From: an uncultured Collinsella sp.
GTDB lineage: Bacteria > Actinomycetota > Coriobacteriia > Coriobacteriales > Coriobacteriaceae
Length of the DNA stretch: 27,184 nucleotides
Direction: 5' to 3'
Assembly: GCA_958421655.1 (NCBI GenBank)
Contig: CATZMG010000027.1
Coordinates: 1 to 27,184, forward strand
The translations under genes and the position numbers were made by a program. Each line of letters opens with the position of its first letter. Within the stretch, counting starts at the first letter, position 1. The notes under the pieces were generated by a model. The model made no database searches. It was given only the letters and a program-made list of their open reading frames with translations, and had not been told where the DNA came from. Below are positions 21,911 to 27,184 of the stretch, one piece after another.

Positions 21911-22055
21911 CAGTGCCGGGCGAATGCCCGTACCACCATTGTCTGGGTGGTCAGAGTGCAAAGCGGCGCAATCGCGATCTCGGTTTTCGATGTCAAACCA
22001 ATCGCTGACCAAAAACTAACCAGCCCGTCAAGCTCGTGGCAAGGTTTTGGTCAGC
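21911..22055 (-). promoter_or_regulatory. Candidate tad operon control region: inverted repeat, promoter, leader hairpins
   Basis: On the minus strand a perfect 11-bp inverted repeat GCTGACCAAAA/TTTTGGTCAGC (22004-22014 and 22045-22055) precedes TTGACA (21991-21996). A weak -10, GATTGC, follows after 17 bp (21968-21973). The leader then holds two hairpins, ACCACC/GGTGGT (21932-21951) and CGGGC/GCCCG around ATTC (21917-21930), before the cpaB start. The -35 is consensus but the -10 is poor, which suits an activated promoter; this is inference. Confidence 0.45.
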
Positions 22056-22093
22056 ACGTCAGCAAACTGCATGTTTCGAGGCTTTTTCGCAGC

Positions 22094-22128
22094 AAAAAAG
22101 CCGTCTCCCGAACAGTTGGAAGACGGCT
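22094..22128 (-). terminator. Terminator of rsgA
   Basis: On the minus strand AGCCGTCTTCC pairs with GGGAGACGGCT and is followed by TTTTTTGC. It begins 18 nt beyond the rsgA stop and shields the tad control region. Confidence 0.88.
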
Positions 22129-22145
22129 GTCATAGGAAAAATCAA

Positions 22146-23330
22146 TTACAGGTGGACATCGGGATCGAGCATTTGAGCACTCACGCGCATGGATGACGCC
22201 AGGTTTTGGAACGTTTCCAAACGCAGGCTGTCGATCTGCCCGGCGTCCTCGGCCTCGCGAACGGCACAACCCGGCTCATGGGTATGCGTGCAATCGCCAA
22301 ACCGGCACGCGCGCGATGCCTCGACAATCTCGGGGAAGGCGCGCGCCAGACCCCGCTCGTGACCCACGAGCGGTAAGCTGCGCAGGCCCGGGGCATCGGC
22401 GATCACGCCGGCGTCGCCCGGCAGTGCCACCATCACGCGCGCGACGGTAGTGTGACGGCCCTGGTCGTCGCGTTCGCGCACACCGCCAGTCGCCAACGTA
22501 TCGTGGCCCAGCAGCGCATTGAGCAGCGTCGACTTGCCGGCACCCGACTCGCCCAGAATCATGGCGCAGCTCCCGGCAGGCACGCAGGAACGAACCTCGT
22601 CCAGGCCGCGCCCCTCGGCAGAGGACGTCACGATCGCGCGCACGTCCGGACCCACCAGGCGGCGCATGCGGTCCAGATCGCGCTCGAGCTCCTCGGCATC
22701 ACAGCGATCAGCTTTGGTGAGCACCACCACCGGTTCGGCATCGCAGTCGAGCGCCAACACCAGCGAGCGCGCCACGCGGTCGAGCAGCACCTCACCGGCA
22801 CCGAGCGCCTGCACGATTAGCACGCTATCCACGTTGGAGCAGAGCACCTGGCGCTCTCCACGGGCACGGCCGCGCCAACGCTCAAAGCTCGTACGGCGCG
22901 GCAGTACGCACTCGATGACGCCCATGTCGTGCCCGGGAGCACGGCGAACCGCCACGCGGTCGCCCACGGCGGGCAGCAAGACCTCGTCCTCGCCACGCGA
23001 CTTGGCAAACCCTACGGCATGCTCGGCACGAAACGCGTCATCGGCAGTTACCACCAGCGGAAACCCGCGGTCCAGGCGCACCACGGCACCAAGCTGCATC
23101 TGCTCGGGCTCCTCGGCCTGTGCGCAAAAGTCGTCAAATGCAGCCCGCTGAGCCGCATCGACCGGCAGGCCATCAAACGCCGGAACGTCCTGCAGCGCGT
23201 CAAGCCCCGGCACGCTTGCCAGCAGCTCCTCAGCAGATACGGGAGCCTCGGTCGCGAGCTTCCGACGACGATCACGCTTAGCCCGCGCCCCCGTCGTCTT
23301 TTTCTTCGCCTTAGCCTTAGCCTTGCCCAC
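22146..23330 (-). CDS. rsgA: Ribosome small-subunit-dependent GTPase A
   Basis: RsgA checks late 30S maturation and is stimulated by the ribosome. The 394-residue protein has a very basic N-terminal tail (MGKAKAKAKKKTTGARAKRDRRRKLA), an OB-fold region (GAVVRLDRGFPLVV ... LPAVGDRVAVR) and a circularly permuted GTPase domain. In that domain G4 (VVLTKADRC) comes before G1 (ILGESGAGKSTLLNAL) and G3 (DAPGLRSLPL). The zinc knuckle CRFGDCTHTHEPGCAV lies near the C terminus. The start is GTG at 23330, preceded by GGGAGG at 5 nt. The gene stands alone between two terminators, which fits a single-gene unit. The length exceeds the E. coli protein because of the tail and N-terminal region. Confidence 0.96.
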   Translation of the reverse strand: MGKAKAKAKKKTTGARAKRDRRRKLATEAPVSAEELLASVPGLDALQDVPAFDGLPVDAAQRAAFDDFCAQAEEPEQMQLGAVVRLDRGFPLVVTADDAFRAEHAVGFAKSRGEDEVLLPAVGDRVAVRRAPGHDMGVIECVLPRRTSFERWRGRARGERQVLCSNVDSVLIVQALGAGEVLLDRVARSLVLALDCDAEPVVVLTKADRCDAEELERDLDRMRRLVGPDVRAIVTSSAEGRGLDEVRSCVPAGSCAMILGESGAGKSTLLNALLGHDTLATGGVRERDDQGRHTTVARVMVALPGDAGVIADAPGLRSLPLVGHERGLARAFPEIVEASRACRFGDCTHTHEPGCAVREAEDAGQIDSLRLETFQNLASSMRVSAQMLDPDVHL

Positions 23331-23404
23331 AAGCGCCTCCCAGCACCATAAATCACAACTGAGCAGGTATTTTAAATCAAAAAGAGCTGGCCGGGCAAAG
23401 CCCT

Positions 23405-23444
23405 AAATCAAAAAGAGCCGGTCGAGCAAACGCTCGATCGGCTC
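23405..23444 (-). terminator. Terminator of the P-type ATPase gene, with a decayed tandem copy
   Basis: On the minus strand GAGCCGATCGAGC pairs with GCTCGACCGGCTC around GTTT and runs into TTTTTGATTT. A degenerate second copy of the 3' arm and T-tract follows at 23374-23403 (31-bp offset), keeping only a GGGC/GCCC mini-stem. An unusual intergenic palindrome (23507-23590) lies between this terminator and the ATPase stop. Confidence 0.85.
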
Positions 23445-23506
23445 ACAAACTTTCCCTCAGCCCTTTATCATCCGCGCGGGAGAAAAGCCAGCAAGGATAC
23501 CGCAGG

Positions 23507-23590
23507 GCCCGCCCCGGAAGCCCTTTCTCCCGAACGATCCCGCAGCGCGAAGCGCGAGGACCAGTGAGGGAGAAAGGGCGTGGGGCGGGC
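23507..23590. repeat. Large imperfect palindrome downstream of the P-type ATPase gene
   Basis: Arm 23507-23531 (GCCCGCCCC, then CCCTTTCTCCC) is nearly the reverse complement of 23568-23590 (GGGAGAAAGGG, then GGGGCGGGC), with a 1-2 base bulge in the middle. The 36-bp loop itself holds a small hairpin GCGC/GCGC around GAA (23543-23553). The stem is about 23 bp. No T-tract follows, so a simple terminator is unlikely. It may be a member of a dispersed repeat family. Confidence 0.65.
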
Positions 23591-23604
23591 GCGGACAGGT
23601 TAAC

Positions 23605-26286
23605 TTACTCCTTCTCGACCGCGCGCATGATCGCCTTGTAGATCTCCATCAGCGGAATGATCAGGAAGGCAAGGCCCAGGGCGGCGACAACGCCCTTGAG
23701 CTCAAGCGTCACGGGGCCAAAGAACATCTCGGCAAGCGTCGGCTGCACGGTCACGATAACCGTCAGCACCAGCGCCAGCGCAGCCGAAGCCCAAAGCCAC
23801 TTGTTCTGCTTCTTCATGCTAAACAGCGACGCACGACGGCTGCGCATATTGAAGCAGTGGAAGATCTCGACCATGTTGAGCGTGATGAACGCCATCATCA
23901 CGCCTTCCTCGTCGGCATTGCCGGCGATCATATCGGCGATGTGGATGTAGCCCATGTCAAAGTACACGCCCACAAAGAAGCTCGCCAGCACCAGCACGGT
24001 GATGATCAGGCCCTGGACCACGCAGTCCAGACCCATATTGCCGGCAAAGACGCCGTCCTTGGCGTTGCGCGGCTTGCGCTTCATGATGTCGCCCTCGGCA
24101 TCCTCCATGCCCAGCGCGAGCGCGGGGAAGCAGTCGGTGACCAGGTTCACCCACAGCAGCTGCACCGGCTGGAAGATGGTAAAGCCGATGAGCGTGGCGA
24201 TAAACACCGAGAAGACCTCGGCAAGGTTGGCCGAAAGCAGGAACTGGATGACCTTGCGGATGTTGTCGTAGATGCGACGGCCCTCTTCGCAGGCACCGAT
24301 GATGGTGGCGAAGTTGTCGTCGGCAAGCACCATGTCGGCGACGTTCTTGGTGACATCGGTACCGGTGATGCCCATGCCAACGCCGATGTCGGCGCGCTTG
24401 ATGGACGGGGCGTCGTTGACGCCGTCGCCCGTCATGGCCACGATCTGGTCGCGCGACTTCCAGGCCTCGACGATGCGGGTCTTGTGCTCGGGCTGAACGC
24501 GAGCGTACACGCCGTAGTCCTCGATGTGCGCGTCGAGCTCCTCGTCGCTCATGCGGTCGAGGTCGGCACCGGTGATGGCCTGGCTGCGATCGGCGACGAT
24601 GCCCAGCTGCTTGGCGATGGCCACGGCGGTGTCGATGTGGTCGCCCGTAATCATGACAGTGCGGATGCCGGCGTCGTGCGCCTCGCGGATAGCGTCGGCC
24701 ACCTCGGGGCGGACCGGGTCAATCATGCCGGACAGGCCGCAGAAGACCATGTCATGCTCGAGCGCAGCGGGGCTGCAGTCGGCGGGAACCTCGGTGTAGG
24801 TACGGCTCGCCAGTGCCAGCACGCGCAGGGCCTCGTCGGCCATGGCCTTGTTGGCTGCCACGAGCTCGGCGCGACGCTCCTCGGTCAGGGGGACGACCTT
24901 ATCGCCCTCGTAGATATGGGTGCACAGGCCGATCACCACGTCGGGCGCGCCCTTGGTGTACTGCTCGTACTCGCCGTCCAGGGTCTCGACGACCACGGAC
25001 ATCATCTTACGGCCCGAGTCGAACGGGGCCTCGCCCACGCGCGGGTGCTCGGCAGTCAGGCCAGTAAGACCAGCCTTGCCGGCATCGTTGACGAGCGCGC
25101 ACTCGGTCGGCTCGCCCACGGCCTCGCCCAGTTCCTCGTCCCACTGGGCATCGGAGCACAGCGCCATGCCGGCCAAGAACTTCTCCTTGGGCGCAGCAAG
25201 TTCGTGCTTGACGACGGTCATCTTGTTCTGGGTGAGCGTGCCGGTCTTGTCCGAGCAGATGGTCTGCGTGCAGCCGAGCGTCTCGACAGCAGAAAGCTTG
25301 CGGATAATCGCCTGGCGCTTGGCCATCTTGGTCACGCCGAGCGAAAGGACGATGGTCACGACGGCGACCAGGCCCTCGGGGATGGCGGCGACGGCGAGCG
25401 AGACGGCGACCATAAAGGTGTCGAGCAGGGCAGTCGGGTCGGTAAGGACGTTACCCACGCCGTGACGGATGATGTCGACGCCAAAGATCACGACGCAGAT
25501 GACGATAACCATAATGGTAAGAATACGGCTGAGCTCGGCGAGCTTCACCTGCAGCGGCGTGAGCTCTTCCTTGGCCTCGGCCAGGGCGCCAGCGATCTTG
25601 CCCATCTCGGTGTTCATGCCGGTACCGACCACGACGGCGCGACCGCGGCCGTACACCACGGTGGAGCCCATGTAGCACATGTTCTTGCGGTCGCCGAGCG
25701 GCACGTCGTCGGTGCCCGCGGCAAGCTCAATCACGTTGGCGTGCTTCTCGACCGGCACGGACTCGCCGGTCAGTGCGGCCTCTTCGATCTTCATCGTGGC
25801 GCTCTCGAGGACGCGGCAGTCGGCCGGGACGGAGTCGCCCGCCTCGAGCATGAGGACGTCGCCGGGCACGAGCTCGGCGCTCGGCAGATGCACGAGCTTG
25901 CCGTCGCGCAGCACCTTGGACTGCGCCGCGCTCATTTCCTGCAGGGCCTCGAGGGCCTCCTCGCTCTTGGCTTCCTGGACCACGCCCAGCACCGAGTTGA
26001 CGATAACGACGAACATGATAATGGCGACATCGGCAAAGTCCGCCTCGCCCTTGACCATGCCCGTGAGCGCGCTGATGACGGCGGCAACGATCAGCATGAT
26101 GACCATAGGGTCGGCCATCTGCTCAAAGAAACGCTTCCACAGCGGCGTCTTCTCGGCTTCCTCGAGCTTGTTAGGGCCTGTCTTGGCAAGGCGCGCCGAC
26201 GCCTCGCCGTTGCTCAGGCCGAGGTTCTCATCGACACCTTGGTCGCTGAGCACCTCCGCCGCGGCGGACAGGTATTCCTTTTGCAT
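23605..26286 (-). CDS. Calcium-type P-type ATPase (P2 family)
   Basis: The 893-residue membrane protein exports cations by ATP-driven phosphorylation. Motifs are TGES (173-176, actuator), PEGL (303-306, M4), DKTGTLT with phosphorylated Asp346, and MTGDGVNDAPSIKRADIGVGMG (hinge). M5 has SANLAEVF and M6 has NLVTDCFPALALG, so the Asn/Glu and Asn/Thr/Asp cation ligands known from SERCA are present. This argues for calcium, although manganese cannot be excluded. The N terminus has the cation_ATPase_N region (GLSNGEASARLAKTGPNKLEE). About ten membrane helices are expected. The ATG at 26286 follows AGGAGGGG at 8 nt, and that site lies inside a leader hairpin (26297-26350). Codon use is like its neighbours. 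Confidence 0.95.
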   Translation of the reverse strand: MQKEYLSAAAEVLSDQGVDENLGLSNGEASARLAKTGPNKLEEAEKTPLWKRFFEQMADPMVIMLIVAAVISALTGMVKGEADFADVAIIMFVVIVNSVLGVVQEAKSEEALEALQEMSAAQSKVLRDGKLVHLPSAELVPGDVLMLEAGDSVPADCRVLESATMKIEEAALTGESVPVEKHANVIELAAGTDDVPLGDRKNMCYMGSTVVYGRGRAVVVGTGMNTEMGKIAGALAEAKEELTPLQVKLAELSRILTIMVIVICVVIFGVDIIRHGVGNVLTDPTALLDTFMVAVSLAVAAIPEGLVAVVTIVLSLGVTKMAKRQAIIRKLSAVETLGCTQTICSDKTGTLTQNKMTVVKHELAAPKEKFLAGMALCSDAQWDEELGEAVGEPTECALVNDAGKAGLTGLTAEHPRVGEAPFDSGRKMMSVVVETLDGEYEQYTKGAPDVVIGLCTHIYEGDKVVPLTEERRAELVAANKAMADEALRVLALASRTYTEVPADCSPAALEHDMVFCGLSGMIDPVRPEVADAIREAHDAGIRTVMITGDHIDTAVAIAKQLGIVADRSQAITGADLDRMSDEELDAHIEDYGVYARVQPEHKTRIVEAWKSRDQIVAMTGDGVNDAPSIKRADIGVGMGITGTDVTKNVADMVLADDNFATIIGACEEGRRIYDNIRKVIQFLLSANLAEVFSVFIATLIGFTIFQPVQLLWVNLVTDCFPALALGMEDAEGDIMKRKPRNAKDGVFAGNMGLDCVVQGLIITVLVLASFFVGVYFDMGYIHIADMIAGNADEEGVMMAFITLNMVEIFHCFNMRSRRASLFSMKKQNKWLWASAALALVLTVIVTVQPTLAEMFFGPVTLELKGVVAALGLAFLIIPLMEIYKAIMRAVEKE

Positions 26287-26290
26287 ATAG

Positions 26291-26395
26291 AGTCCCCTCC
26301 TGGGATTCGGGCCACTCAGCAGATTGATGCCCGATCATAATTCCCAGGAGAAGGGCAAGGGCTCATCAAGGCTGCCGTGCTGAGCGGCAGTTGAT
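26291..26395 (-). promoter_or_regulatory. Structured 5' leader of the P-type ATPase with complementary hairpin loops
   Basis: Read on the minus strand, hairpin 1 (26395-26365) has stem ATCAA, CTGCCG against CGGCAG, TTGAT and a 7-nt loop CTCAGCA. Hairpin 2 (26350-26297) has stems CTCCTGGGA/TCCCAGGAG and CGGGC/GCCCG, and its 16-nt loop contains TGCTGAG, exactly complementary to loop 1. The right arm of hairpin 2 contains the ATPase Shine-Dalgarno AGGAGG. A competing helix between TTGATGAGCCC after hairpin 1 and GGGCATCAA in hairpin 2 would open both hairpins. Together this looks like a cis-acting translational switch; the ligand is unknown. Confidence 0.6.
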
Positions 26396-26404
26396 AGTGG
26401 AGCT

Positions 26405-26434
26405 ATGGTACCCCAAAGCGACGCGTCTAGCCAA
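26405..26434 (-). promoter_or_regulatory. Candidate promoter of the P-type ATPase leader
   Basis: On the minus strand TTGGCT (26429-26434) and TACCAT (26405-26410) are 18 bp apart. Transcription would begin near 26397, just before hairpin 1. Bases 26435-26633 upstream hold no gene that I can see, only an inverted repeat TTTTTGC/GCAAAAA (26573-26579 and 26595-26601). Confidence 0.4.
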
Positions 26435-26633
26435 AACATTCCATCTGGAAACACGGCACAGGCGCAACGGTGCAGACAGTGTGATGCTCAACATTGATAA
26501 AACGTTTTTTCTTCGGCGCATCGTCAGACTGAAATATCGCCCAGATAGCAGCGGTTAGAACGGTTGGTAAAGTTTTTGCATATACCGTTTTTCCGCAAAA
26601 AATGAACTTCTAATTCGGCATACGGTCGATTTT

Positions 26634-26664
26634 TTGGGGTATTCGGTCGGCATTTCGTTATAAT
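26634..26664 (+). promoter_or_regulatory. Promoter of pyk
   Basis: A perfect TATAAT lies at 26659-26664. TTGGGG (26634-26639) is 19 bp upstream, a long spacing. Just upstream and within the spacer, ATACGGTCG and ATTCGGTCG (26619-26650 region) form a direct repeat that could be an operator. Confidence 0.6.
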
Positions 26665-26727
26665 CATCTCAGTTTTATTTCTTATGGTTTATCTATCAGC
26701 GCAAGACGATGTCAGATGGAGGTCTGA

Positions 26728-27184
26728 ATGTACAAGCGCACCAAGATTGTATGCACCATGGGTCCCGCCTGCGATAGCGACGAGACCATCCGCGAGATGA
26801 TCAAGGCGGGCATGAACGTCGCCCGTTTTAACTTCTCGCACGGCTCCTACGACGAGCACCACGGTCGCATCGAGCGCGTCCGCCGTATTTCCAAGGAGCT
26901 CGGCATGCCCGTCGGCATCCTGCTCGACACCAAGGGCCCCGAGGTCCGCACCGGCCTTTTGGTCGATGGCAAGAAGGTTGCCGTCAAGACCGGCGACAAG
27001 ATCGTCGTCACCGCTCAGCCCACGTCCGAGGATTTCCACGGCACCGCTGAGCACATCTCCCTCGATTACCTGGCTCTGCCCTCCGAGGTCGAGAAGGGCT
27101 CCCTCATCCTGATCGATGACGGCCTGGTTGCCCTCGAGGTCGAGTCCGTCGACGGCCAGGACATGACCTGCGTCGTTAAGAACG
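26728..27184 (+). CDS. pyk: Pyruvate kinase, N-terminal part (continues beyond window)
   Basis: Pyruvate kinase converts phosphoenolpyruvate and ADP to pyruvate and ATP in the last step of glycolysis. The visible 152 residues begin MYKRTKIVCTMGPACDSDETIREMIKAGMNVARFNFSHG, the family N terminus with the substrate-site Arg and the NFSHG motif. ILLDTKGPEVRTG follows, then the start of the B domain (LVDGKKVAVKTGDKIVV, LILIDDGLVALEV). GGAGGT lies 5 nt before the ATG at 26728. The gene diverges from the P-type ATPase and runs off the window. Confidence 0.97.
   Translation, partial: MYKRTKIVCTMGPACDSDETIREMIKAGMNVARFNFSHGSYDEHHGRIERVRRISKELGMPVGILLDTKGPEVRTGLLVDGKKVAVKTGDKIVVTAQPTSEDFHGTAEHISLDYLALPSEVEKGSLILIDDGLVALEVESVDGQDMTCVVKN

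Noticed and set aside
23857..26340. An 827-codon plus-strand frame opposite the P-type ATPase, and similar long frames opposite metG (7314-9488), serS (1257-2399) and the SPFH/rlmH pair (3761-5197)
   Set aside because: They lie antisense to clearly recognised genes and have low-complexity His/Asp/Gly/Leu-rich composition, as expected from GC-rich third positions read on the other strand.
26291..26440. A yybP-ykoY manganese riboswitch before the P-type ATPase
   Set aside because: The architecture (two hairpins with complementary loops) and sequence do not show the conserved GGGGAGUA-type core or four-way arrangement of that class as I know it.

Overview
The window is high-GC bacterial chromosome that looks like a gut member of the Coriobacteriia, most likely Collinsella or a close relative. 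This placement is inference from protein character (a Coriobacteria-type Tad locus, a MetG without a C-terminal tRNA-binding domain, a ribosome GTPase RsgA with a basic N-terminal extension) and from base composition; no rRNA is present to confirm it. Almost all genes lie on the minus strand. The exceptions are a 57-residue membrane protein at 2508 and the start of pyruvate kinase at 26728. There is no phage, transposase, CRISPR array or rRNA operon.

Layout. 1-490: two tRNA-Arg(ACG) genes (the first cut by the window edge) separated by a displaced tRNA 3' end and a multi-hairpin repeat. 564-2396: an unrecognised 125-residue protein and seryl-tRNA synthetase. 2426-2840: three small palindromes, a small membrane protein, and a shared terminator nested in a long inverted repeat. 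2839-5098: proC, then rlmH translationally coupled to an SPFH/stomatin protein. 5156-5473: tRNA-Leu(CAG) with the same multi-hairpin repeat and displaced 3' end seen at tRNA-Arg. 5517-9944: translation and RNA-maintenance genes tatD, rsmA (ksgA), metG and rsmI. 9951-11012: a GH5-like protein that lacks the catalytic acid/base Glu. 11207-11568: a 62-bp tandem palindromic repeat and tRNA-Phe(GAA). 11692-12298: a toxin-antitoxin pair with a palindromic operator.

12303-21893 is a single tightly overlapping Tad/Flp pilus operon read right to left: cpaB, tadZ, tadA, tadB, tadC, flp, a one-pass membrane protein, a second pilin-like protein, TadE-like, a large TadG-like protein, another TadE/F-like protein and a DUF192 protein. 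Most junctions overlap or nearly touch, so the genes are probably co-translated. The ATPase (TadA), its localiser (TadZ) and the platform proteins (TadB/TadC) would assemble the Flp pilin. No prepilin peptidase is present, so it must be encoded elsewhere. 22146-23330 is rsgA. 23605-26286 is a calcium-type P-type ATPase preceded by a structured leader, and pyk diverges from it.

The signals most worth following are (a) a roughly 190-bp unit found at two unrelated tRNA genes, each carrying its own host tRNA 3' end, terminator and an inverted copy of the host T-loop; (b) the P-type ATPase leader, where two hairpin loops are exactly complementary over 7 nt, one hairpin buries the Shine-Dalgarno sequence, and a competing helix could release it; (c) the 62-bp palindromic tandem array; and (d) the GH5-like protein with a DTP in place of the catalytic NEP.
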